Part shown: one piece after another, positions 23,128 through 33,874 of the stretch
Layout: every line of letters starts with the position of its first letter
How positions within the stretch are numbered: position 1 is the stretch's first letter
NCBI GenBank assembly: GCA_003254885.1
Contig: QANT01004024.1
Location: 16,501 to 80,500, forward strand
From: Purshia tridentata
Taxonomy: Eukaryota; Streptophyta; Magnoliopsida; Rosales; Rosaceae
Reading direction: 5' to 3'
DNA: 64,000 bases
Notes under the pieces: generated by a model
Databases searched by the model: none
What the model was told of the DNA's origin: nothing
What the model saw: the letters and a program-made list of their open reading frames with translations, nothing else
Made by a program: the position numbers and the translations under genes

Positions 23128-24153
23128 TGTCACACCCCGACCCTCGGGCACGTGAAAAACTACCGAAACTGAAAACTGGAACTGTTTCCTGAAACTGTGG
23201 GCCCTTTTCTGAAACTGCGAGCCATGAATATAAAATAATTTACTGAAAAACAGCTGTATTTTACAAAAACACATTTATAAAACTAAACTGTAAAACTTTT
23301 TACATGAAAATCAAACTGTAAAATCAAGTTCTGAAAAGCTGCTAGTCCCACTGCCTCGTCTTCTCTCCATTGCCTCCTCAGTCTGCTTAACCTGCAAAAT
23401 CAAACCCTGCACCCAACCACAGGTGCACCGGGTTTACACACAACCCGGTAAGCTCACTAGAGCTCGTATGAGTGAAATCTAATTGGAAACCTCAAATTAA
23501 GCTCAATTAAAATAATCAAATCATAGAACCAACTTAAACCTCAAATTGTAAATTCACCCAATTACCAATCAATCCTCCACTAATTGATATCAACGATTCC
23601 CTCTCTAGTAAAACACTAATCCTCAACTTGGTCACAAAATCCTCTAAACCAAACAAATCTACTAAAGCCCATAATACTCAAATATCCTCAAATAACGGAA
23701 TTAAACCCTTAGCACCAAAGATAAAGAATTCCTAACTTCACAGATTCTCAACCTCAACTGTCACGCTTTGAGATTCCCCAGCTTTAAAGAATTTCATAAA
23801 ATTCACTAAAAACTCTATGTAAAAATCCGCGTTTGAAATCCATTTGAAAACTCTTTTAGAAATCAATAAATCTGATCAAAGTCCCAAATTATAAAACAAG
23901 AACTGTAATTTAATAATCAAAAACAATCTGTAAACTGACAAGATAAGGAAACCGTCACCCAATCCACATCCAGCTAATCTGCCGTACATGCGCAGGGCCC
24001 ATAGCTTGCCGTACGCATGCAGGGCCAATAATCCTACCGTATATGCGCAGGGCCTACAATCTGCCGTACGCATGCAGGGCCAATAATCCTGCCGTACATG
24101 CGCAAGGCCTACCATCTGCCTTACGCATGCAGGGCCAATAATCCTGCCATATA
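23128..24153 (-). mobile_element. Family B LTR fragment (copy B1), 3' part
   Basis: The plus strand opens TGTCACACCCCGACCCTCGG, so the minus-strand LTR ends CCGAGGGTCGGGGTGTGACA. It matches copy B2 (from 30822) through the GCACCGGGTTTACACACA block and into the CCTGCCGTAC tandem repeats. It then stops abruptly at 24154, where family A begins. No B sequence resumes after the A copy ends at 26135, so this is a truncated or recombined LTR and not one split by a simple insertion. Confidence 0.65.
23984..24150. repeat. Tandem CCTGCCGTAC repeats in LTR B1
   Basis: Alternating units CTGCCGTACATGCGCAGGGC and CTGCCGTACGCATGCAGGGC, each about 29 bp, are repeated roughly six times. The same units occur in copy B2 (31861-32046) and in the family A copy A3 (40922-41070). 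Confidence 0.8.
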
Positions 24154-26135
24154 TGACAGGACCCTCCCCGAATTCCACCCTGGAACTCGGAGTGATCCTG
24201 CGGGAATCCAATATCAAGGAAAATTCTACCAAAAATTCGGCAGAACCTCCCTTGAAATTGGACTAACCCTTTTCTCCACGAGACCTGCAAATACACTTCT
24301 AAGCATTCACAGCTCCTCTACCACAACCAAAAGGGGTCTCTGACCCAACAATTTCAAGCCAACTAATTAATTATTCGAGAGTTGTTAAGGTTGGCTACAA
24401 AACTTCGCTAGGAAAATAAAGCTTACAAAAATAACTAAGTTGCTACTAAAAACCACTAAGCTCGCTAGCTTTCCTCGACGACTTTGGCCCGACAGCTTCA
24501 CCGCTACCACAGTCAAGGAGTCTAGTCTCGTTGCTCGGCTGGGTCGTCCTCAATCTCGGGTGTCGTCCCTATAAGAAAAAGATAAATACGTCGTTAGTTC
24601 CCTCATTTAAAGTGTCCGTCTATGTCTAAAATTTAGGGTTTTGCTCACCTAATTCTTTTCTATACAACCCAAGTCAATAGCCCGCTTAATAAAGTCTAAA
24701 ATCAACGATGATTTCTAAATTCCACGATTAATGGGTCGGACTAACCTCAACCCCAAACAAAGTGACGCTTTCAACCCCCATTTCACCATTTCCGCCTTTT
24801 TCCTTCAAACCCATCATTCCAAACTCTAGATTAGATTTCTAAACCTCAATAGATCGTTCCTAAAGATGAAAATCACGCCCAATTTCAATTAGATCACCAT
24901 AAACATCTTGGATTTCTAGAAATCTCAAAATGGACCTAAGCATCCACTACCCAACTTTTAATTTCCTTCATAATTCCTCAAATTTCTCGTTCCAACTTCG
25001 ATTATATGCTCCTAATAACGGAGATCGCCCACAACGTTACACAATTTGAATAAATTTTGGAAATCTAAGCCAAACCCGAAATGGGCATAAACCCCATTTT
25101 CCCCAACTTCCAAATTTCTTCAAATTCCTCAAAATTCCTTGTGCTAATCCTCAATTTATCGTTCCTAGGAGTGATTATGGCCTAAAAATGCATAAAACAA
25201 TCTCCAATTTCCGACATCTCAAGAGAATCCGAAATGGGTTCCCATTCCTAAATTCAATCTCTCACAATTTCTCCAAATTGAACAATTAAATTATAGGGGA
25301 AGGAAAACCCATGAAAGGAGGGAGAAAACCCACCTGAAATCGAAGAGGTTGGCGCCGGAAATTAGCCGGAATTCGAGAAGAGGGTCCGCGGCTTTGGGGA
25401 ATTTTCCGACTGATTTCTTGCTGGAACGTGGCTGGTCGGCGTGGAGAAGCTCAGGGGAAGCCGGCCGGTGGCTAGGGAGGTGGTTCTCATCCGTCCCGTC
25501 GTCTGTCGTCGCCGGAGATGGCTGGAGCTGAAAGCTCCAGTCGCGCACGCCGAGAGAGAGATCGGGAGAGAGGGAGAGGGAGGGGCTGGGCGGCGCGGGA
25601 GTAGGCTGGGCGGGGGTCGCCGGTGGTTGGGCAGGTCGGGGGTGGCCGGAAATGGGCGGTGTCACACAGGGGAGAGAGGGTGAGGGAGGAGTCGGGCAGG
25701 GCTGGCTTCTTCTTTCTGCTGGCCTGCGCGTGGAGAGGGGGGAAATAAGGTGGTGGAATATTCCAGAATTTTCTGGAATATTCAATACCATTTCCTCAAA
25801 ATTACAAGTTTGCCCCTCACTTTGAACCCCCATATTTCTCAAACCGTAGCTCCAAACGACGCATGCTACGTGTCTACGAACTCGTGAAGTCGAGCTCTAC
25901 GCAACTATATCAAAGTCAACTCTAAACTCCAAGTAATTTAAAAAGTCAACCTTGAGCTCTTTTATCACGTTCATAACTTTCTAACCGGGGCTCTAAATAA
26001 CCCATGTCGCGTGTCAATGAACTCGTGAGCTCAAGATCTTCCTAACGGACCCAAGGTCAAAACTAAAATCTTGTTAGATCCAAAAGTCAACGTTGGGCCC
26101 TATTATAATGTACTTAAAAGGTATGGGTCGTTACA
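24154..26135 (-). mobile_element. Family A LTR (copy A2), internally shortened
   Basis: Minus-strand ends are TGTAACGACCCATACC and GGGTCCTGTCA. It matches A1 at both ends and through the G/C-rich leader, but lacks the middle block that A1 has at about 18600-19300 (including the GGGACCCATCACGGCAC motif), giving 1.98 kb instead of 2.7 kb. The flanking 5-mers (ATATA and ACCTT) differ, so there is no target duplication. It abuts the B1 fragment directly, and a recombination join is likely. Confidence 0.7.
25755..25784 (-). promoter_or_regulatory. Perfect six-unit heat-shock element in LTR A2
   Basis: Six contiguous perfect alternating units: GGAAT, ATTCC, AGAAT, TTTCT, GGAAT, ATTCA. The array ends 351 bp from the LTR's 5' end, the same distance as in A1. 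In the LTR's direction it is followed by a TTATTT word and a C/T-rich then G/C-rich leader, i.e. a promoter-like arrangement. Heat response is an inference. Confidence 0.7.
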
Positions 26136-28619
26136 ACCTTAGATTTGGGATGACAGGTCTTTAAGGTGTGATTTCTTTTTAAGATGATTATAGGTAGTTA
26201 TCATGATGAGATTGGTTTGTGTCCACAGCTATTGTACATTAATATGAGTTCAATAAAATTTGCTGCTAATATTTATTCTCTGCTCTGTTTTAAGTTTTTT
26301 TTTTTTTTTTTTTTTTTATTTTTTTTTGGTAATGCCTTTTAATGAGACAGATGAACTTTCATTTCATGCTTTTGTTCTAGATGATGCTTGCACGTACAAG
26401 TAATGTTATTTTATAAAATCTTTTAAAAAACAAACAAATGGGGCCTTAATAGAAACTTTATACATGTAGAAATACGACTATATGAGCATTTCTTAAATTT
26501 TGTCAAGTAATCTTTTTCTTAGAGAAAAAAAAAGGAAAAGTTTTTCATCCCTTATGTTAAGTTGAAGCCTTGGCCAAAACAACACTAAGAAAAAAAAAAT
26601 GTAGAGAACTTTGTAAAATCTACCAAACAAAAGTACAAGTTTGAAATAAAAATTTGTTTTTTTTTTTTCAAAAGAAACAATCAGAGCCTTTTCCTCTGTT
26701 GCTTTTGATTTAAATTTTACTTGGTGCTTTTATTTTTGTGGAAAATGAATGATCATGGATCTAGTTCCACGACTAGTTAACCACCTTTGATTGCTTTAAT
26801 TGTTGTTTAGTGGTTCAACAATATTAAATTACAGTTTTCTATATGAATATTTTTTTTGAAAAGTGGATTTTTCATGGGAATGAGTTAGACTCTTGACATC
26901 TTTATTGGCTTCATTGTCAATTTAATTCAGGGATATTACTTTTAATTTAATTAATCTTGATTGGTTGGGTGTTGTGTTTGAGATGTTTTTAATTTAATTA
27001 TTTCTTGTAATTAATTATTGTGCTTTGTTTGTTGAGCATAGATGGGAATTTTGTCTTTCTTCTTCTTGTAGTGTGCCTTTCCTTTATTTAATAACAAATT
27101 TGTTTCATTTTTTCTTGGGTTACTCAAGATTTGAACTCAAGAGATGCAGTTTTATTTTTTCCAACAAAGTGCATTGGCTACTTAACTTTTTGCTCTTTTA
27201 TGTGAGTGCCTTTGTATGCAAATTGAGGTGTGCGTGGCTCAATCCCTATTTCTTTTGTTGCCTTATAGGTTGGACAGTTGGGGAGGTGTCAAATAAAGTA
27301 AATAATAATGCAGAACTAAAGTTATTCTTAGAAGTAGATCTTGGGCTGGTAATACTCTACGTCTTACAATTAAATATTGTAGATCTTGAATGAAATTAAT
27401 TTCTTTGCAACAGTTCATCTGATTGTCTGCATTTTTATTTAGGATTACACCCTATTCCTTTCTTTCTTCTGAAACCTTGGTTGGATATGGTTTTTTACTA
27501 GTCATTAGTCTAATATTTGAGTTTTTTTATTTTATTTATTATTATTTCTATTGTCTTTAAACATATGCTTTTAGTGTAGAACCATCTCTATACTTGCATG
27601 TATGACATATGGGTAAAATTGAGTCCTAGTACTTCAAGTATTAGTGCCGTTATGTTCGTAGCCCTACTGGACATGGCAAGTTAGGATGGTACTGGTCAGT
27701 TTGATAAAGCTAATCAAAGTTTATAGCTAATTCATGCATGCTTATTTCAAACATCTTTGGATTTAAACTACGCCAAATATGTGAAACAAAGTAGGCTAAG
27801 TATGCAATTAGTGAGAGTATAACATCCCAAAAGGTTAATGTGGGCATATCATTTTATAAATCATACCCAATGGTTTAGTATATATGGTACTCCTTCTGCC
27901 AATGATCTTTTCCTCTCATCCATGAAATTCCAAAGCTCATAAAATTATTAGAGAACTACAAACAATGAATTGGATTGGAAGTTGTTTTGGTTGAATTTTG
28001 TTTGAACTAATACTTGAACTATCTTGCAGCTTTATTAGTGATTGAATGTTATTTTTAACTATCTAGCAACTTAATTATTGGTTGAATTGGATTGGAACTT
28101 GAGTTGTTTGCATTTTGGTTGATTTTTATTTTGAACTTATTTCAGTGGGAGCAGAGGATGGACAGCAGTTATGCCCAAGAAGATATCAACGAAGTTTGGA
28201 GTGAATGGGAAATCTTTGTAGGGCTGTATATATAGTACTTACATCTTGGATTTTTGCAGATTCACCGACATTTTAGACTTGACATTGTAGGCCATGTATA
28301 TAGCTAGATTAGGTTGGGGTATATTATTGATCATTTTGTCATATTAGCTTGCTAGAATAAATGGATGGCAGCAAGGTGCTACATAATATATTGAGGACTA
28401 CTTTTTGTGTATGGCATTAGGTTTTTGTGTATAACTTTAGGTTAAGAGAGTAAGTTAGCTAGATATATACAATTGCTAGCTTGAAATACATACCTTATAT
28501 TATTTGATTGATTATAAATTACAAAAGCCATTGTAAATTCTTGAGCAAGTATGAGAGATTCTTGGATGGTGCAATTTGTTGATAATTGCATTGTGTGTGT
28601 ACAAAGACAATTAGAAGCA
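26136..28619. other. A/T-rich region, no gene recognised
   Basis: Long poly-T and poly-A runs (for example about 26297-26318) and scattered short frames. The longest (27025-27393, plus) is Phe/Leu-rich with no family resemblance and A/T-rich codon use, so I do not call it a gene. Some of this may be the eroded interior of the CACTA-like element whose end lies at 29.4 kb. Confidence 0.4.
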
Positions 28620-29445
28620 GGTAAAATTAGATGTTAAAAAGGACATAATACAACAATTTATTGTGTAAAATCGTTGTACTAATATACTTCACACAACAAA
28701 TTCTAGCAAAAAACCCATGTACTAAACAATTATACTCATCAGATTATAAGTAAAATAATACTCATATACAATGGTTTCATAAATGAAACTGATTTTCTAT
28801 GGAGCTTCATGCTACGGTTTTTAAGACATAACCAGGGTATAAGACATTTATAACCATCATATATAACTTAAATATTTAACTCTACATAACGGTTATCCAA
28901 AGAGAATTGTTGTTCTAATTGCATTTACACAACGGTTTTTTAAAAGAATTGAGGTTAGAAATACATATAGACATGTATAATGGCATTTGCTTAGTAGTTA
29001 GGCACAACGGTTAACGTTAAAAAACAGTTGTCTTAAACGATATTTTAGCTCCTTTTTTTATGGAAAATAGTTGTGTAATGCATGCATATTAATAGAAACC
29101 GTTGTGTAAGATTGTTTTATACAACTATTTTGTGCCTACAACCGATGTGTAGAGTGGTACTCAACAATAGTTTTACTTATCCCATGGTTTTTTATAGAAC
29201 TTATATAACAGTTTGTTACAATAAACTATCGTTTTAATTGAATTAACACAACGGTTTCGAACTGTTGTCTAGTCGTACCCCAATAGACGTCGGTCGATTA
29301 TACGACGGTTTTGGGAGGAATTAGACCACGGGTAAAACCCGTTGTCTGTTTGCTTTTTTGTAGTAGTGTGTAGTAAATTAAGATAACCAACAAAACACGA
29401 ACCGTTGTCTATTGACCGATGTCTATTAGCTTTTTTGTAGTAGCG
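28620..29445. mobile_element. CACTA-like transposon terminus with subterminal repeats
   Basis: GCTTTTTTGTAGTAGTG at 29352-29368 is the inverse of CACTACTACAAAAAAGC, a standard CACTA (En/Spm) end. About 77 bp further, 29429-29445 repeats it with one change (TAGCG, i.e. CGCTA). Upstream, from about 28880, ACAACGGTT and AACCGTTGT words recur in both orientations, as in the subterminal repeats that bind CACTA transposases. The opposite terminus and any transposase are not visible, so this is one end of a truncated or decayed element. Confidence 0.7.
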
Positions 29446-29945
29446 TTTCCATAATCTCTCTATGCAGTGAACACGTTAGATCTACTAGACATGGTTGTAT
29501 CTATAACAGGAGCGAAAATCATAATCTCAAGATTTTTAGAGAAACCTTGTGCTATATAATGATTTCATTCACATCATTTCAAAAACTCATTATAACCTTC
29601 AAGGTTTAACATATTTTATATTGGTGTTTGAACTATAGGTCCAATAATCCCACGTTTTAAAAATATTAAATTCTACTGGATTGCCTCTTTCCAGTTTGGC
29701 CAATAATTTAATTATGTTGACATTTGTAGTAAACGTGGCTCCACATGGTTATAGCCCTTGATGATCTTAGTGGCTATTATAAACAGATTATATCATCAAT
29801 ATATCAACGATCACACAATTCTCTTTTTGCATGCATTTGATATAAATATATCTTTGTTATCGGGTACCCATGTGTCTTCTGGGACTTTCATAGTCTTTTT
29901 AGGAACTATCATCTCTTCTTGGATGACTTGTGTAGAGAATGTGGA
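29446..29945. other. No gene recognised; left flank of the nested LTRs
   Basis: The minus-strand frame near 29942-29811 has a non-repetitive, protein-like composition (EEMIVPKKTMKVPEDTW) but matches nothing I know and has no clear start. It is cut off by LTR C2 at 29946. Its continuation on the other side of that insertion would begin at 37504. Confidence 0.35.
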
Positions 29946-30821
29946 TGACAGGACCGCCCTGGAGTTTACCCCGAGGTGACCCTGTGGGGACGCCACGTCT
30001 CACGATATAGACCCCGATCCTACCGAAAATTCGGCAGTGTTTCCTTTGTAAAATGCCTTACCCAAAAACAAGATATGCCCTGTTATAACTCAACAGTATC
30101 CAAAAAATCCCAACAAATAATCTCAGAACAAAAAATAAAATCAAATCGACAAACAAACCCAAAGTGGTCAAGGTGACCTCAGAGCATATCTAAAGGAAGT
30201 ACATCATCCGAAAGAAAAGAATAACTAAAATAAATAAATAAGATTATGCTTACATAGTCTCAGATGTCAGAAGACGCAAAAGTGGCTTGATGCTCAAGTG
30301 GCATGAATGGAATCCTTGTCAGCTGGGGGAGAACATTTAAAACACAAAACTATAAGATAATTTAAACAATCCTTTTTCAACATAAGTATATTAACATAGA
30401 ACTTGTCTTTCAAATTCTCCAGTTTTAAAACCAATTCGCAAAAATCATAATATCAAACCACAAATCTCAGGTCTCATTCGTCATAAATCCAAAACCTTCA
30501 TAATTATACTATGTATAATTTCAGAATACTAGATATGTATATACAATTCCAAACATTTACAAGAGTTAAAACATTAAAAATAAGTAATAGTGGCACAAGA
30601 CATTTACCAGTAGATCAAAATACTTAAAACTCACACCGTAGTACCCACAAACTCTCTGTACACTTGGGCCAAATACGCGTACATGGATATGACTAACCTT
30701 TATCAATACGCGAACACACAATGGTTCGCATAGATTCCCAACTTTATCGAGTGTAGATAGTGCATAAGGACACATGACCAAATCCTATATGTGTGAACCG
30801 ACGGGTCCCAAAGACCTATAA

Positions 30822-33816
30822 TGACACGCCCCGACCCTCGGGCACGTGAACACCAACTGAACCTGAAAACGGAAACTGTTTCCTGAAGCTGTGGGCCCTT
30901 TCTCTGAAACTGTGAGTCATGAATATAAAATAATTTACTGAGAACAACTATAAGTTTACAAAACACATTCACATAAATCCAAGTGTAAAACCTTTTACAT
31001 AAAAATCAAACTGTAAAACAACTTTCTGAAACACTGCTGGTCCCACTGCCTCGTCTTCTCTCCACTGTCTCCTCAGCTTGCTCAACCTGCAAAACCAAAC
31101 CCTGCACCCAACCACAGGTGCACCGGGTTTACACACAAACCCGGTAAGGTCACTAGAGCTCGTGTGAGTGAAATCTAACTGAAAACCTCAAATTAAACTC
31201 AATTAAAATAATCAGTCACAATCCATCTTAAGCCTCGAATCGTACTCAGTTCACAAACCATAAATCATAATCCTTAACCTGATCACCAATCCAATTCACT
31301 GTCCCAATCTGTAATACCTCAATTATCCTCAATTGATCCCCTAAACTGGAAATCACCTCAATTTACACTACAAGGTCCAGACTTAGAATCCCACTAGATT
31401 CTCCAATAATCTTAGAATCCTCGATTTCCATTCAGAACCAACTTAAACCTCAATTAGTCCTTTAACCTGATCATGCAGATTTCTCAAGTTACACCTTAAT
31501 CTCAAACTTAGAATCCAACTAACTTTCCCAATAACTTAGAATCAATCCTCATTTAAACCATTGATCTCAACTAACCTCTATTACTCAAACCCCGGTAATC
31601 AATTCTCGCCTAAACCTTTAAATTCAACAGTTCCTCAACACCTCACTGTCACCCTTTGAGATTCCCTAGCCTTAAAACATTTCATAAAAATCCACGAAAG
31701 AGAAAATAATTACCGATTTCAAATCCACTTTAAAACTCTTGGAAATCAATAAAACTTATCAAAGTCTCAAATTATAAAAGAAGAATTAAAGTTCCATAAT
31801 CCAAAAACAATCTGTAAACTCACAAGATATGAAAATCATCACCCAATCCACATCCAGCTAACCTGCCGTACATGCGCAGGGCTCACAACCTGCCGTACGC
31901 ATGCAGGGCTAATAATCCCGCCATACATGCGCAGGGCCTACGACCTGCCGTACGCATGCAGGGCCAATATCCTGCCGTACATGTGCAGAGCCAAGGTCTG
32001 TCATACACATGCAGGGCCAATAATCCTGCCGTACATGCATGCAGGGTCACCCCCAAAGAGCAAGGCATCCCGACACACGGCCTAAAGCCTATGTGTGTGC
32101 CGTGATGGGTCCCAAAGACCTATATAATTTGAGAAGCCGAACGAGTACCAATTGGGTGCTCCGAAAACCGTACCAATTCGAAAAGAAATATTTTTAGTTC
32201 AAAACACCAAAATCCAGGTTCCAAAACCTTTTGATATCACGAGAAAGTTAACCAAAGCTCAAACTTAAAATTAAATCCTTTCTTAAAGAACCAAATGTTA
32301 CCAAAAACTGATAAGTAAAATCAAATCTTTAATTTTATCCAAGAATAAACTGAATTCTCAAAATCAGTTTCCAAAACCAAAATCCACACTAAGTTACCTT
32401 AAAAAGCAATAATCTTAAAACCCCGGGAATCCCAATCCTAACCAAAAGTCTCCAACTGGACTCACCGGTCCTCAACGAACCACTAAATCCTTACTTAGTC
32501 CTTAATCAATCCTTTAAATCCTCGGAAATTCTATTCCTAATTCCGTACCCTTCTTAACTAGTAACCAACAACCAAACAAAAAAGCACTCAACACAGCCAA
32601 GTAACTAACTAAACTGAGAGTTAAAGGATCTTAGGTTCATTCACTGTGACCACGCGAAAAGATCAAACTGCCCTTCGTGTCCTTCGTGGCTCCTTTGCAA
32701 GGATTCTAAAATCCGGCAGCACGACGGCATCGGAAATACAAATTCCCGTGCCGAGTATACCTGCTAAGACCAGACAAACCAACCAAAACAAGCAAGTTTC
32801 ACAATCAAGCCAACAAAACACAGAAACTGGCGGGAACCACCACGCACGGCGGCTGCCCGACCCTCAGAAAACACACGAAAAGTCTGAGAAGCTCACCCAA
32901 ACTCACCAGTAGGTTCGAGTGGTTAGCCCGAGGCCAAAAACCAAGAAAACGGTCGCTGGAACCGTCACACGCAGCGAGTCCCACAACGGTCAACGGGCGG
33001 TCAACTGCCAAAAACGAAAGTCACGTTTAGCTTAAACGAACTACACAGAGACGTAGAGGAGATCGAAGGGATCGATTCTCGAACCTAGGTCGACGGCCAA
33101 AAGTGGCTGGAAAAGGAGGAAAACTGGCCAGAAAGCCGCCGGCCTCCCTAGCTCCGATCCGCCGCCCACGGCGGTCCAACGGGTCAATCAAACCCACCCA
33201 CACGCTGGGCTTGACGAGAGGAAGAGATCTGGGCAGGTGGGAGGTCGCGTCGTCGCTGGAATCACCGAGATCGCCGCCGTGACGCCGACTGTGCACGCGC
33301 GATTCTTCTCTTTCCGGGCTTTTTCGGGAGGAGGCGCCACCACGGGAAGGAAGAGGGAGGAGAGGTGAGCACGATGGACCAAAGCCCGAGTCCAGCCGCC
33401 GCCGGACGCGCCCCCACGCGCTGGTGACAGTGGCGGCTGGGAGAAAACTCGCAAGTGGGAGAGAGACAGCGGGAGAGAGGAGAGAGAAAGTGAGGATTTT
33501 CTGGGGTTTTGGGCTTTTAAAAACAACCTTTTCAAAATTACCAATTTGTCCCTCTCTTCACACGTCCGTAACTTCTAAACCGTAGCTCCGTTCGATGCGT
33601 GCTACGTGTCTACGAACTCGTGAGGACGAGACCTTTCCAACGAACCCAAAGTCAACGTAAAAAGTCCTCCCAAACAAAAAGTCAACTTTTGCCCCAAGTT
33701 TAAAAGTCAAACTTTAAAATTTGAAAAACGCCCAAACCGTTTTATTTTTCAAACTAAAATCCCGAAAACCCTTAAAAAGCTTTTAAAAACCATTTTGGAA
33801 AGTGCGGGATTTACCC
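30822..33816 (-). mobile_element. Family B LTR (B2), about 3.0 kb, inserted in C2
   Basis: The plus strand opens TGACACGCCCCGACCCTCGG, like B1, and runs to GGAAAGTGCGGGATTTACCC. It carries the CCTGCCGTAC repeats, a GGGTCCCAAAGACCTAT block and a G/C-rich zone (33100-33500). The left join falls in C2 after GACCTATAA. The right join has no TTACA end and no target duplication: B2 and C2 meet in an 8-bp ATTTACCC that both would carry. A few bases of each have been lost. Short open frames inside it look like leader sequence and not genes. Confidence 0.65.
31861..32046. repeat. Tandem CCTGCCGTAC repeats in LTR B2
   Basis: The same alternating units of about 29 bp as in B1, about six copies, some altered (CTGTCATACACATGCAGGGC). 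They run directly into the CACCCCCAAAGAGCAAGGC block shared by families A and B. Confidence 0.8.
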
Positions 33817-33874
33817 CCGGGTACTGTCCAGTGGTTTAAAAACCATAAACCAATATCTCTATAAATATATTACA

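Noticed and set aside
25291-25842. 183-residue minus-strand frame
   Set aside because: It spans the LTR A2 leader, the heat-shock array and U3, and is low-complexity Pro/Ser. No frame conservation with A1.
18064-26135. A1 and A2 as the two LTRs of one element
   Set aside because: They share orientation and ends, but the outer flanks (GTACA and ACCTT) do not match, there is no primer site next to A2, and A2 abuts a fragment of another LTR family.
27025-27393. 122-residue Phe/Leu-rich frame as a membrane protein
   Set aside because: A/T-rich composition alone gives such hydrophobic frames; no supporting structure around it.
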